Below, piece after piece: positions 10,906 through 23,380 of a stretch of DNA of 64,000 bases. The DNA comes from Hetaerina americana. Taxonomy: Eukaryota; Arthropoda; Insecta; Odonata; Calopterygidae. The notes under the pieces are model-generated. The model searched no databases, had not been told where the DNA came from, and was given only the letters and a program-made list of their open reading frames with translations. The stretch lies in assembly GCA_022747635.1 (NCBI GenBank), contig JAKTNV010000010.1:43768027-43832026 (forward strand), given 5' to 3'. Numbering within the stretch: the stretch's first letter is position 1; the number at the start of each line of letters is the position of its first letter. The translations under genes and the position numbers were made by a program.

Positions 10906-13900
10906 CCTCGGAAGCGCCGTAAAGGGAATTTATTTCTCTTCGACATTCGTAACTTGGGGGATAGGATCATCCGGGAGGGCTGAGGGAATCCCTGCATTAT
11001 TTTGGATCGATCGAGGCAAGTTTGGGAAGAGGATCCCGTTTTCAATTGCGGGTGATTGTCTGTGGAATGTCTCATCTATACCCAACACGTGTTGACTTTC
11101 TTCAAATTCGGAAGGCATTTTACTATTAACCTTTCGATCGGAACATTACTTTAAAGTCGCCTCGTAGTTACGTGCGAGGTTGCGCAGAGACAGTGCGAGA
11201 ACTCGTAGATATCTTTAGTATCGGTAATTGAAGTTGTGAATTTCAGACACCGTTATGTAGCGAGGTTTGCCCTTACTATTAAACGGTTCTCCGAGTGATG
11301 GCCTTTTGACATTAGCTATGAAGTAGTTCGCATAAATAATGCATGATACTTCAATCATCTCCTACTACCTTCTGGATTTACTATTTGCTCCTCCAACTGG
11401 TTGATTCATTGATGGCGCATGGGAAATTCTGAGCTCGGTGCACCTGCTCTTTTCTACCGTGCTCGTGAATCACTGACCAAAATGGTTCTGTCGCTTATGA
11501 TTAACCTGTTGGGTATACGCATTGAAAAGCTTGGCTGTGTGGAAACTTCGAGCCGCATTACAAACTCGTTACGAAAGCTCCGTTGTACGGGAAATCCCCC
11601 TGCATCATATGAATCAATTTGGAACGAATTCAGGCAGGGGCTAAAAGGAAAGCAGTCTGTGGAGATATCGCTTGTGGGACTTTTCGGAATTACACCAAAA
11701 TTACAACACTTCCATTGCTTTATCTGAAAAGGCTTTTCAATTATACCTCTTCTCCTATATGGTACCCGGAAATACATGACTGGGGTGTGTGGTAGGGGGT
11801 GATTCAGCAACAGACATGTAAAATTAAAAATAGGAAATATTTATGTGAAATAATTCAAACTATGTAAATCGTGACTACAGGCACATGTACTACGGCATAT
11901 TAGTGAGATGTAGACGTAATTCTATAAGCACAAGAGAGGAGCTGTTAGTAACAATAAGGACAATTAACTTATGTTAGGTGAGATAAAGACAGCTTACTAG
12001 GCTACTTAAAATTAAAAAATAGAAACAATCCCCCTCCCCATCATGTGTGGATACTGTTATTCTGATTTCTTATCGTCCTTGGTGTCTTTTCTACCCTCGG
12101 TCTATCTAATTTTACTATCATGATCTTCGGTACCGTCGTGTGATGTGGCTAATAATACATCTCTTACATCATGGAGCCCTGCTTCTGATTTATGCAAGAG
12201 ATTTAATCTGTAATTTAACTTCTCTCCGTGAGTGGTTTTCAACTTAGTTACCATCGCAATCTAGATTCGCTACTCAGTTTATCATAACGTTTTTCATGCC
12301 CTGCGCGTTATTCTACATGTGTGTCAGTTCGCTCGGGGGTTCGTTTCTGTGCAGTGACAAAGCCTATGAATTCAAAATTGTTCATATCGGTAAATGCGGA
12401 ATGGTTCAAAAAACGCAATAAAGAATTTCACCACCCAGGTTTCCGCACTTGAAGATTACAGAAAATTAATTTAAAAAATGTGTTATTGGAACGTGTCTTA
12501 TTAGTATGCCTTCAATTTCTTTGTGCTCAAAAAAAATTTCTGAAAGAACAAAAATAAACATTTTAAAAATGTAAAAATAAAAATATATTTGCATGACAAA
12601 GGCTAACTGCAGTATATTAGAGGAATACTTCGAATGGAGGAGTTTAAAAGACTTTTTTTGAGCCTTTTAAAAGGCTTTTCATGAGCAGGCGAATTTCTAT
12701 TGTTGTATCCGAAATATTTTATCTTGGATTTTATTATTTTTAATGCTATTGATTTTGAGGTAAGATTAGATATAGTATTGATTTTAAGGTATTATTAATT
12801 GAGTTAAAATGGAGAGATTTTATCTCATTATCGTTATTAACCGAAAGTTCTTTTTTACTTTGGTCGATAACCTTTTCTCATCATGAGATCCTCTCAATGA
12901 TATGTGAGTTTTTTATCTGATGATACTGATTTTCATTTGAAAGGTTTCTTTCCCGGTCTCGGTCAATGAATTGTGGTTTCATTTCACGTAAGAAAGTCAA
13001 ATGCAGAAAAAATATGGCATTCATGGTTGCCTTTTGCTCATGCCATCAAGTTTTGTAAGAATAATGTATTTATTATCAGTACTTATTTTTATTTTTAAGT
13101 TTAAGTGATGGCCTTCCGTTTACGGGCATAGAGTCTCTATAGTTAGGAATGATGAAATTTAGGAATCGTAGAATGATTTCGCTTTGAAAAATTCTGTTTA
13201 AATGGTATCATATCCAACTCAGTTCTATCATTACCGTATGCCGTGAGTAAAGATTACGTGTACGGTACTTTTTTTAAGAGTAATCCTCATTCAACATATT
13301 GTATTTTTTGAGTAGGCTGCAAAAATTTTTCGGAGGACCAAAAAATGCACCAAGAACTGCAAGAAGATCACTCGTCCCATTAGTGGAAATGGGTCGCGTA
13401 AGTTAAACTCGTTGAGTCTCGTAGCCCTCACGTTAATTAATCTTCCATTTTGCATCCGAGTAGCGGAAGAGGTCTGAGTAAGCGCTCGAATTACTCCAGG
13501 TTACAGGGTGAACAAGGAAAGGAGACCCGTGGTTACAGGTGGCTAGCAAGAGCCTCTTGAGGCTCGAGTTCGCTGAGCTACGTTTTTCTTTCCATTCATT
13601 GCATTCGCAGAGAAAAAAAGCGAACAGATGATTGTGCTGACAGTGTGTCGCCGTTAGCGGTAACTTAGGGAACCCCATCGTGACAAGCTCGTGAAGGAAA
13701 ATGTTCACGAGTCTCCTGCGTTCTCCCAGTGGGGCCGGGTGTGGCCAACTAAATGTAGCTTACGAGACTTTAGGTTGAGGAAATAATAACTCCCTGTTTG
13801 CTTATGCATTCATGATGGTCTCGTTTCCTACGAGTCCATTGGCTGAGGTTACTCCTCTCTCCATTATTTCAAATATATTCATTTAAATCACAGCATGGTA

Positions 13901-14409
13901 CAGCATCCAAGCGCGAACAATAAATTCGCTCTCTCAAGTTTGAATGACCAGTACTTGGCCACCAGAGTGGTCGATCCTGGGCCATTCACGTTACGTTCGA
14001 GTAGATAAGACCATGCGGCTCTAAGGACACCACACTTCGTTAATACTCAAGTCCAGGAACTTGATCATGTATTCCCAAAATTGGTTTGTGAAATTTATTC
14101 CCTGTAATGGCTAAAATGTGTACTGCATATGTTCCTCATGTTTCGTTTCGATATATTTTTCGAAATTGTCTGAAAACCCTTCTTCCCGGAAAGTCGAAGA
14201 TCGGTGGTTCAAGTTCCGGCCTAGAAACTTTTTTACGCTTGTGATCCGCACGAATCCACCTTCCCAACCATTCCTGTATTTTTCCTTTATTTGTCTTCCT
14301 ATTCCTTTTATCTATATCTATGGGAATGAATATATTTATAAAATGAGAAATGAAATGTCAAATGAACATTTATATAAAATAAGAAAAATATTTTATCTCT
14401 TTATGATAC
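10906..14409. other. Unique AT-rich sequence, no gene recognised
   Basis: Open frames of 91-118 codons at 11419-11810 and 13433-13708 have no recognisable family. A perfect 16-bp palindrome AGCCTTTTAAAAGGCT lies at 12661-12676. Near 14200-14220 a single pol III B-box-like GGTTCAAGTTCC occurs without a convincing A box. Confidence 0.4.
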
Positions 14410-14510
14410 TACGAGGGTCATCCGGAAAGTAGTACCCGTTCGTGAAATAAAGACACAAAAGTAAATATTAACAAACATAAAAAATTTTATTTGAAAGAGG
14501 ATACTTTAAA

Positions 14511-14645
14511 CTACTTCTCAACATAATCTCCAAGCAAATTAAGGCATTTGTCATAACGTGTGACAAGTTTCTGTATTCCTGCTGCATAGTCCTTCGCCGC
14601 CAGCTCATTGAGATACGCGAGGGACCCATCTTGCACAAATTTTTG
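14511..14645 (-). pseudogene. Orphan C-terminal tail of mariner transposase
   Basis: In a different frame from the N-terminal part, this segment reads SLAYLNELAAKDYAAGIQKL, then VTRYDKCLNLLGDYVEK and a stop at 14511-14513. It matches the C-terminus of mariner transposases (GIQKLVxRxDKCLNxxGDYVEK). It lies immediately inside the left terminal repeat. The deletion that removed the catalytic core joined the two halves out of frame. Confidence 0.85.
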
Positions 14646-15003
14646 CATAATGCAGATGGTGTTTAACAATTTCATGAACAATTGTTCGAGAAACATTGGG
14701 AAAATGCTCACAGATGTCATCAATTGTGACGCGCCGATCGTTCCTCACGAATTCGTCAACTGAGCTCACCAGTTGGTCTGTAATGACAGACGGTCTCTCC
14801 GAACGCTCATCGTCGTGTGTGTTCCCCCTCCCCATGTTGAAGTTGCGACACCACCGCCGAACAGACGACTCGTCCATTACATTGTCTCCATACACCTCCT
14901 TTAATTGGCGATGAATATCACATGGGCGAACGTTTCTTGCATTGAGGAATTTAATCACTGCCCTCACTTCACAACTGGCGGCGTTCTCAAATTTTTTAAA
15001 CAT
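14605..15003 (-). CDS. Truncated mariner transposase, DNA-binding half only
   Basis: The ATG at 15003-15001 opens a 132-codon frame starting MFKKFENAASCEVRAVIKFL and ending ICARWVPRVSQ before a stop. This is the paired helix-turn-helix N-terminal domain of mariner transposase, which binds the terminal inverted repeats. The segment VYGDNVMDESSVRRWCRNF is the end of the first HTH with the following linker. HFPNVSRTIVHEIVKHHL falls in the second HTH, and CARWVP is the conserved boundary to the catalytic domain. All three catalytic aspartates are absent because of the internal deletion. The frame has no stop or frameshift before the junction. If expressed, a DNA-binding-only protein could compete with full transposase. 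Whether it is expressed is unknown. Confidence 0.6.
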   Translation of the reverse strand: MFKKFENAASCEVRAVIKFLNARNVRPCDIHRQLKEVYGDNVMDESSVRRWCRNFNMGRGNTHDDERSERPSVITDQLVSSVDEFVRNDRRVTIDDICEHFPNVSRTIVHEIVKHHLHYAKICARWVPRVSQ

Positions 15004-15166
15004 TGTAAACAATCACAGAAACAACACAGGCAATGCTAGCGTCACGCAACTTGGCTCAGAGAAGGCAGACAAGCCACTGAAGCTATCTGACCTCGTCCAG
15101 CGGCTACTCGCGTCGTCAGCACTTCATGCGGCACGAACGGGTACTACTTTCCGGTTGACCCTCGTA

Positions 15167-17984
15167 TATCTAATTTAGAATGTAGACATCGTTTGCTATA
15201 TTATTATGATAACCACATATGTTACTATGTTTGTTTGAGCAGCGTAAAATAGTGTTCTATGCGTTATATCCCTTTACATTTAGTACTTTTTTCACTTAAG
15301 AATTCAAAACGAACTTTATGGTTTCATCTCCGCAATAAGCAACAGGTAGAGTATTTTTTTCATTGCTTACCAGCTTTTGTAACGTGCAGCTTTATCCGCG
15401 GTCGCGTACGCCTCGATGACGTATTATCCCGTTGGCTTTGGGAAAACGCTTTCCTCGGTGCTTTGTTTCTTCAATGCGTCTATGCAGCTTTCGTCGTCAC
15501 TGTAAACATTTTCGAAATCCGATGTATACATGAATCAGTCCCAGTTTCAAAGAAATAGTTTTTGTCCGGCGTCGCATCGAAAAAAGTAATGCTTCCGTAA
15601 TAGGGAATGAAGGTTAGCTTTGATTGCGTCATTTTCTGCTGATAGAATGACTTTGAAGTGTAAAACCTTCCGTTGGCATTGGTGACAAATTGAAATGAGT
15701 AAAAAATTATGATGACCAAAGTAGGGCATATTTTACGTAATTGTAGGTCACCTGCACTTCTTACGAATTTTGCTTTATTTTAAACAAAATCGACTCGTGT
15801 CCGGCATGTTTTCGGATTATATAAGCTCCTTACATTTTGCGTTGTCTGATAAACTCGATCAACAGCTTGGTATATTTAATCGCAATGCGAATCAGAATCT
15901 GATGATCAATTCGATCTTAGCAGCCTTCATAATTTTAGTTCCATTTTTCCTCCAATTCAATGTTTATTCTAGTGATACGGGTTGGTCAACATGCATGTAT
16001 CATCTTTGAATAAGTCGCAGGGGAAATGTCTTCCCTTTTTTGGATTTTTGGCGTAACTTGACGCAAAAATTACATTTTGAATCCTTACTATGTTACCAAC
16101 GGATTAACGTTAAGTAAATTTTATAATTCTAACGAGGTTTCTTTCTAGTTGTGGTTGATACATGGAAGTTTAAAAAATGATGGCTGTAGAACGCTTTGCT
16201 GTGTAGTTTTCTCGGTCGATTCCTTATTGAGCATGAGTATGTTTCAAGAAGCTGACTTTTGAGTCTGAGCAGATTATGGGAAATTTCTTCACTATTATAG
16301 TAATCCTATCTCTGCTTTCGTTTAATGTTATGGGGCACAAACTGCAGAAAAAGCTGTAGCGATGCTCTCTATATAACTTATTCCATTCAGTTTATATTTG
16401 CTCCGATGGAAACGCTATCTAGTCGATACATACACTTCACGTTATCTCAATGTTCACTATCTCTCTGTTGCCTAGCGATAATTTAGTGTCATTGGTTTAT
16501 TGCATCCATGATTTAATTTTATGCTTCAAATGTTTTATTCTTCGAGCTGCAGTTGGAATTTTGGAAAGTTAAGTGAGTGAATTTATACAATAGGAATGGT
16601 ATTTGCAGGAGATAGGATATTTAATATATATGGATTGTGTTGCCTTATAGTATTGCATATTCGTATTGATTACCCAGTTAAACCGAGTGAAATGAAGTAA
16701 TCATACGTTCCTGAAAATTTCTACTGAGTGACGACAGCTGTTTTTTTTTCATTTGAGGTAATTTCCATGCTCACGGTTGAAAGGTTTCCATTTCTACTTT
16801 TCTATCCGCGGTATTCGTTTTCGTTTTCTGCCATATTCCATGCATGAATCCACGCTATTGTAGGGATTATCCGTCGATCCATGTCAAAGAAAATTCATAG
16901 CATGACAGTTTTTTTTTCGAGGCGTCGACCTTTTACATTCCACAGTTTTACATGTTACAATTACCTCCATGTCGCCAAGGCTTCTCTTCTCAACCTGTGG
17001 CGCTTCAGATATCGATAATTTCATCTATTTTCCGGTGTACCAGGATAACAATCTACAGTGACAACGAATTCATTTCTGATTTCTGATGCACTTGGTATTC
17101 GTGAAATATTAATTCGAAGAAGAGGGAATGTTGAATCAAAGAGTAAAAAAGGATGTCTCACGATATATTCTGTTATTTCCACGCGTGTAACAAACACTCC
17201 AGATTAAATCTTAGAATGAAGTGCAAATACAAGATTTATTCCATCCCAATTCAAGCGTAATTTTTGCTTGTGGTTCCATCGATTAATTCCTGAATTGTCT
17301 TGTTTCTCTGTATTTTTTCTGTTTTTTTTCCAGTGTTTATTTTCAATTTCTGTTGTCATCTTTGCTCCAAATTAGATTTACTTTCTCATAATATTAACAA
17401 CATGAAATCAATTTTTGCCATATAAGAGTACACAATGTGTACATTTCATCCCCAACTTCATCCAAGATGGTATATTATTGATGCTCAGGTAAGTTGGCAG
17501 AAACTGAGAGTGTGGAATATTGCAATTATTGTTTACAACAGTGGAGGATGATATTTGAAATTGCGTTTTATCCTTAAATGAGTACCTTCCTAAAATTAAA
17601 AGAAATTTTGCCCCACATGAATCCACTGAAGTTTACCACTTCCTCTTGACAAAATTATTAATTACTTTATTTTAGTCGGACTTAACCAAATCGCGTAATT
17701 GACAGCAATTGTGCGATTCTTGATTTATCGATGCCCCTTATAGTTTGTTAGCTCTCACAATAGTAACTTGTGACCAAGGCACCCGCGTCCTATAAATGTG
17801 CGCCCTGACACCATCGACCACACACTATTGTGGTTGCTCAGCACGTGCGTGATACGGCCGTGTATTCATTCCCCTTATTCCTTGGATTCTATACGCCTAA
17901 TTAACGATTATTCGTTGGGCCTTACTACGGGAGCAGAGAGAGAGAGCTGTGGTGGCCCCAATGCGTGTGCATCCGAAAGCAGTC
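15167..17984. other. Unique AT-rich sequence, no gene recognised
   Basis: No open frame exceeds 100 codons. No tRNA-like boxes, terminal repeats or tandem arrays were seen. Confidence 0.4.
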
Positions 17985-18840
17985 CTCCCGTGCGGGCGCT
18001 ACTCCATCGCTTCGCCCCGCCCCCCTCCCCCACATTCCCTTCCCTAATTGTCTCTCTCGTGAAAAGAAGGAAACGCACGAGGAACGCGCATGGAATGGAG
18101 AACATCCCGTTTGAAAATAATTTCGAACTGCCCCTCCCCCCACTCCCAAATCCGCCGCGTGCGTTAACGTGGACAAAGCACGGGGAGGTTTTATTTTTTA
18201 GCTTTTTTCCCCCCTGCTGCACATTCTTTTGTTTTTCCACCCAAACAACGCGGGCGAATTCAGTCGGGGGGTGCGGGCGCGAGGTTGGGCGAGTGGTGCG
18301 TTGACGTAGCTGTTGACATTCAGTCTTGAGGGTGGGATGGAGAGAGAGGTGGTGTGCGGGGGTGTAGGGTCGTGTGCGCGGACTGCGGGGGAGGGGAGAA
18401 ACGGAGCTGTCCGTTGTTCCTTTGTTTCTGCGTGCTTTTGTTGTTCCTGCCCGCAACCGGAAACGGCGACGCTCGAGTTGCCACGGCCGAAGAGAAGGGC
18501 CCCCCTCCTCCCACACCACTTCTCCCCCTCCGGAGCGTGATCACCGTCTCTCCACCACCTACCTCTTTTTCTATCTCTCGGCCTCCCCCCCCCCTCCCAC
18601 CCTCCCGCTTTCCGTCACTCCGCCGGCCGCGTGGTTAGCTGCCAGCCAGCCGTCTGGCGACTCGCTCCCCTTCCCCGCGACCCCTCCTCTCACCCCCGCA
18701 CACATTTCCCGTCCTGACATCGCGAGAAGAGCCTTGTCCTTACTCCCTCTTTTTCCCCCTTTCCCCACTCCCCCACCCCCCACAAAGCACACATACGCGC
18801 GTGCTGCGGGAACAATTAGCCTGCCTCAGGTGCGAGTGAA
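17985..18840. other. Largest CpG island of the window, candidate promoter or first exon
   Basis: GC-rich with dense CpG, unlike its flanks. C-rich at 17990-18060, mixed at 18240-18500, then strongly C-rich at 18540-18790. The sequence ATTCAGTCTTG near 18317 resembles the arthropod initiator (TCAGT), with a CRE-like TGACGTAG just upstream near 18302. The large open frames here (203 codons minus, 168 and 160 codons plus) overlap each other on opposite strands, are dominated by Pro, Ser, Arg and Thr, and show no domain, so I do not call them genes. Confidence 0.35.
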
Positions 18841-19740
18841 TGGGACACTGACGTGAAAAGGGAGGAGGAACGGACTTTTTCTTTCATTCTTTATTTCTTT
18901 CTTTTTCATTTAATGCGTCGAGATGAGAGAAGCCACTTTATTAAAAAAAAAGTCACCGAATGTTTCCGAATTTGTTCAGGTTTAAATTCGAGCGTCTTTG
19001 GTGGATTTAAATCGGAGATATGTGGAAGACAAAATTCGAGTCACGCTTCGAGCGTGAGAGCGCTTTAGTCGTGAGATTTTCATGTATTTTTACGAGGATA
19101 TGAGAGTCAAACGTGTGCATCTCGCGATGAAAAAAAATGAATTGCTGTTTCGGATGGAATTCGAACGGAAACCACGCGGCCTCCCGAATTTGTGAGAGTA
19201 AGCGAACCTCGGCGATGAGGACTGCCGGAAAAAAATGCTTGAGCGGAGAACAGGACTTGATATATTGGAGAATATTGAGAAATAACCAGTTGTATCTGCA
19301 TGAATATGATTAGTCACCATTCCAGGCGTGTGTTAAATGTTTCCACACCTCCCCTTGAGTTTATGTCATCTTCATCACCTCGCGTTAAGCTATCGCATGT
19401 TGTCAGTGTAATGTATTTTATATTTTCATCGCTAATTTTAATGCCTCCTTGCTTAATGGGAGCATGTGCAGCGGCAAAAACCCATAAGCTCATATCCAAG
19501 TTCATATCCTGGTACAATGGGTACTCTTGTGGGCAATATGTACAATGTATTCATAATATACATATATGGTCATAATATTTTTTTATGACTAATATGGGCA
19601 TGACAAAAGTATAGTTTTTTGGGAAATTCAGCTCCCAATGTGTATTTTGCTCTTTTCTCTCAGCATTCCTATGATGCCCGGGAAGGTAGCAAACCGGAGT
19701 TTATTATTTTCCAATACTTGGATACCAAACCACACTTTCC
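18841..19740. other. Unique sequence, no gene recognised
   Basis: AT-rich beyond the island edge. Open frames are below 100 codons and have no recognisable content. Confidence 0.4.
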
Positions 19741-20000
19741 ATCCCGAAAGTCTGTGTGATAGGTGAGCTCACCTAGTACGTTTATACTAATCGAAATGGT
19801 ATGTGAAATTCACACATCAGGTTAGGAGGGCCAGTTCCTTTCCCTGTGGCGCCTTTGATTTACCAGGAAGATGTGTTACCCGAAAAACCACACGGCTTGG
19901 GTGAAGCTGAGGAAGTCAAAAGACGTGCGCGATAATCGAACCTGGGCCCTCTTTTCAGCTGTCCAACGTATTTCACCCTCGCTAACCAATTACAGTTTTA
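19741..20000 (-). mobile_element. tRNA-derived SINE (family 3), near-complete copy
   Basis: On the minus strand the head has an A-box-like GGTTAGCGAGGGTG (19973-19986) and a B box GGTTCGATTAT (19942-19932), so it could be transcribed by RNA polymerase III. The body contains GGAACTGGCCCTCCTAACC and an odd-length palindrome GTGTGAATTTCACA. The body aligns over about 150 bp with the plus-strand copy at 44737-44938, which shows it is a dispersed repeat. The head is 5' and the body 3' as in other SINEs. No clear target duplication was found. Confidence 0.7.
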
Positions 20001-21170
20001 GAAAATTGAATCCCGCCCCTTGAGAAAACTTTTAGCATGGGAATACGAGTTAATCACTGTATTTAATCGGCTTAATTAAAGTAGTGATGAGGTGATGAAT
20101 TCCGCGTGCTTTCCTAAAACTTATGTATATTTAGATGGTAGCCGTCAGTGAATTGATCTCAAGTTGTATCAAGTATTTAAATTTTTATTAAATACTTCAA
20201 AAGCAGCAATATTTTAATGTATAAGTACATACACATTATACTTCACGCTTTAGTTAAGTACTTAAGCAAAGCATTTTCTTGGAATCACTTTTGTTTTAGA
20301 ATTCTTCTAATAACTGTTGCAGCTATATCGAGACCGCTTTTTTGACTCCAATATCTCACGAAGACCGCTTCCGCACCGGATCGTTTCTCATCCGTAGCAT
20401 GCTAATGATAGTTGCAGGAGAGATATTTTTGAGTCGCTCACTTATCCACACCCTCGTACAGCGATGAATTCTCCCATGTGATTCTCATCCATATGGTTTT
20501 GCAATCGGCCAGCTTATTATAAACTCCTCTTCACACAACAACAAACCGCTTTCGTTTCTTTTACTTTTTTCATCTTGCTGTACTGTACGTATCAATTCAC
20601 TCCTCAGCACTTGCAGGTGTGGTGTTCATGACGAAGGAAGGAAGGACAGCTTCTGGATTGCTTCACAGAAAATACGTAGAAGTAGTTGAGAGACCGTGTA
20701 CGATTTCTGCAATCTGTGATCAATATGCCTTTTGATGTTTTGTTAAGTGTTCCAATCGTTCTGCCAAATCGTTGTCGAGTCAGTTCAGTTTTTACACTTG
20801 TGAGTGCGACCCTATGTATCTGATTTTCAATTTCTGTGTCTTCGACCATCGGCAATTTTCGACCTCGGCATTGGGAGTCTTAAATGTTTTTTCGGTATTT
20901 TCCTCGTAATTAACATATACTGCTGGAGCTGGAAGATTAAATTATGTTTATCTTAATTACCTCGTCCTCTTTACTATTCATTGCTTTTAATTAATTTTTT
21001 ATTTGCAGTATGTTTTTCATTTGTCTGATTTACTATTTTGTTCTTTGTCGCGTGAACTATTTTAGCAACGCGGAAACTAATCACGAGTCGTTAACTTGTT
21101 TGATGTTAGAACTGCGATAACTGTCCTAATGGCGTCGTTCAGATCACTTTGGCTCATCTCCCAGCAGACT
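20001..21170. other. Unique AT-rich sequence
   Basis: No gene recognised. A 10-bp inverted repeat (AAGTATTTAA, 20171-20180 with 20188-20197) is the only local structure noted. Confidence 0.4.
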
Positions 21171-22100
21171 ATTATTATTATTATAAATACACATGTGCTA
21201 ATAGACACTGTCAGGTGGCACACAAGTCCCAAACAATTGCAAAATATAATACATAAAACCAGACAAACACAGATCTCTTTAACAAAACAAGTGAATCCCC
21301 ATCCCATTTACAACCATTAACCAGCAAGAAAAAAAAAGATACATAAAAAAAAATTAAGCTATAACATATAATACCATACACCACACATAAATCAAATTTT
21401 TACATATATACCTTACATCTATTCTTAAAAGTATACACTCTGTTAGGAAAGGGCTCGAATATTTTTGCAGGTAAGGTGTTCCACTCAACAATTGTTCTAT
21501 TTAGAAATGAAAATTTTTTTTATTTGTCCTCTGTGCCCGGCATTTTATCTTAAATTTGTGATCATTTCTGCCTATAAAATTTGGGTTCCCCGCCTCTTTC
21601 CTAAGATCTGCCCAAGCTTTCTCCCCCTTCAAAATTCGGAACATTCCACAAAGTCTGCTTACTTTTCTTCTAGATTCTAGAGGTTCCCAGCCCAGCGTTT
21701 CTAGCATGTCAGACACACTCTCCATCCTCCTATGCTTCCCCAGTACATATCGGGCAGCCTTTCTTTGCACCTTTTCCAGTTTTTTAATATGACCTTCTTC
21801 ATGAGGGTCCCATACAAGAGAAGCGTACTCTAAAATTGGTCTTACTAGGGTCTGATAAGCCTTCTCCTTGGTTGCTCTAACGCTCCCTTTTAGGTTTCTC
21901 ATTACCCAATGAAGAGTTTTGAAAGCTTTCTTATAGATGTACTCCACATTTAGCCCCCACCCTAAGTCCTTAGTTAAATATACACCTAAGTATTTGACAG
22001 TATCACTTCTAGGAATGACATTTTCTGAGAATTTATATTCCCTATGGTTTCCATACAGACTGATAGTGACTTGCGTAGAAATGTTTTTATTTTGCTCTCT
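21171..22100 (-). mobile_element. 5'-truncated non-LTR retrotransposon (LINE) 3' end
   Basis: The minus strand carries the C-terminal end of a reverse transcriptase ORF (about 22095-21400), then a 3' untranslated region of about 215 bp, ending at 21171-21185 in a TAA tandem tail. A short tandem tail instead of poly(A) is seen in I-like and CR1-like LINEs. Similarity to reverse transcriptase begins abruptly near 22095, consistent with 5' truncation during target-primed insertion. No target duplication was identified. Confidence 0.8.
21400..22095 (-). pseudogene. LINE reverse transcriptase C-terminus, truncated and frameshifted
   Basis: The frame reads VKYLGVYLTKDLGWGLNVEY near 22000-21940, then YQTLVRPILEYASLVWDPH, LEKVQRKAARYVLG and MLETLGWEPLESRRK. 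These are the thumb and C-terminal signatures of Jockey/CR1/I-type LINE reverse transcriptases (KYLGV, LVRPILEYASxVWDP, RxAARxV, LGWxxLxxRR). After a one-base break in an eight-T run (21514-21521) the adjacent frame carries the usual ending FLNRTIVEWNTLPAKIF and stops at 21400-21402. The catalytic FADD region and all upstream domains (endonuclease, ORF1) are missing. No nonsense codon occurs in the surviving part. Confidence 0.85.
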
Positions 22101-23089
22101 GTCGCTGAGGACTCACGCGAAATTTTCCGCGTCCCTTAACGACAGCCTCTCTCTCTTCATGAGATTCGCAGAAGTGTCTCCATCTCCATTAGCCTATTTC
22201 GAGATGGCAGGTCGATATTTCTGCAAGGGTTTCGGCCCTTCCATTTCCTTTTCCCTTCTTCCTTCCATCATCATTTTCCATTAACTCCTCTCGAGCGAAT
22301 ACTCACATCATCTCCCCGTTGAATTTCAACTGTTCGCCTTCAGATTATCCAGGCAAAAATGTTGCCTTTTCTAACTCTGTGGATGTTCTCGAAGGTGTCA
22401 TTTGTTAAACTGATGATAAGGGGACTTCGTCTGCCCAAATTTTTTGTTTCCTGGAGAATAGTACTTTGAAATGTTAAAAGTTTCCTTTTTAGTTGGGAAG
22501 AGCAATTTTAAACATGTGAACATGTGAGAGATACAATTACATGTACATGAATGGCGTGTTCCTAAATAGCAGTTGCGTCACTACAAATCCTAGATACAGT
22601 AACATTTTTTGAAATTGGTTTGATTGCCAAATCATTTGAAAAACCCATTTGGTGTATAGCTATGATATTTAGTGGTTGGAAGCCTATTCCACTTCTTTCC
22701 TTAAAGTCATTTAAGGTCGTTTGTGAATAAGTTTTAGCTATTCCATAAAATTACCCGTCTTTACCCCTATGTACTCTTTTCAACCGAATGTATGTTATAC
22801 CCTTATCGGATTAAATCAATGAAGTTAAGCCAAATAAAAGAAAATCAGACCCAAATTTGGTCGGATTCCGCAAATAAAAATGTGTACTCGTTAGTAAATT
22901 CAATTCTATCTATTCCATAAGCATCCTCTTAAGTGCACGACGTAAATTATTTCGTGGCGACTGCCAATATTTATGCGTGAAGGACTCTGGTGGTCTGCGG
23001 TGCAGAATGAAGAAGGAAACGTCGCTCTTTTAGCGGAAGTATTTGCGTTGAATTGACGCTTGCCAGTAACTTTTTTCGAGTGCGAGTAG
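22101..23089. other. Unique sequence, no gene recognised
   Basis: The segment 22140-22290 is pyrimidine-rich. Otherwise AT-rich without recognisable content. Confidence 0.4.
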
Positions 23090-23380
23090 ACCCCGAGCGT
23101 TGGCCGGGGCAAGGAGAGGAGGGAGGAAGAGCCTTCCCGGCCAGGCATGAGGGCGGGTGAGTGTGTTCGGAGGGGGTGCTTGTGTGTGTGTGTGCAGCAG
23201 GGCCAGGGGTTGGGGTCGGCGGCAGGTCGGCTGTGAAGCGACGGAAGCACGCTCCCGCGAGCACGATATGTTAAACATCCCCGCCGCTGCCGCGATGTGC
23301 CCCGCTGTGCCTCCACCGGCCACCGATGGTGAGGGGAGGAAGGAGGAGAGGAGGCGGAAGATACCGCGATACACTAATGT
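23090..23380. other. G-rich CpG island
   Basis: G/A-rich on the plus strand with many CpG and a short (GT)n run near 23181-23193. Minus-strand frames of 97-136 codons are Pro/Ala/Thr-rich mirror images of the composition. Possible promoter or first exon; nothing specific supports a gene. Confidence 0.3.

Larger units (their letters stand above)
14412..15164 (-). mobile_element. Internally deleted mariner transposon (753 bp)
   Basis: Terminal inverted repeats of 31 bp (14412-14442 and 15134-15164, beginning CGAGGGTCATCCGG) match with one mismatch and are flanked by the TA target duplication at 14410-14411 and 15165-15166. Full mariners are about 1.25-1.35 kb, so roughly 0.5 kb of the interior is missing. 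The minus strand encodes the start and the extreme end of a transposase, with the catalytic region deleted between them (junction near 14620-14640). It keeps everything needed to be moved by a related transposase but cannot make a catalytically active one. Confidence 0.93.

Noticed and set aside
13540..13585. tRNA-like sequence on the minus strand (TAGCTCAGCG)
   Set aside because: An A-box-like string occurs but no B box at proper spacing and no cloverleaf.
14190..14230. tRNA-like GGTTCAAGTTCC sequence
   Set aside because: Only a weak B box is present, with no convincing A box upstream and no second copy in the window.
17798..18856. Open frames of 203, 168 and 160 codons in the 18 kb CpG island
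   Set aside because: They overlap on opposite strands, are Pro/Ser/Arg-rich, and lack any domain; GC-rich DNA has few stop codons.
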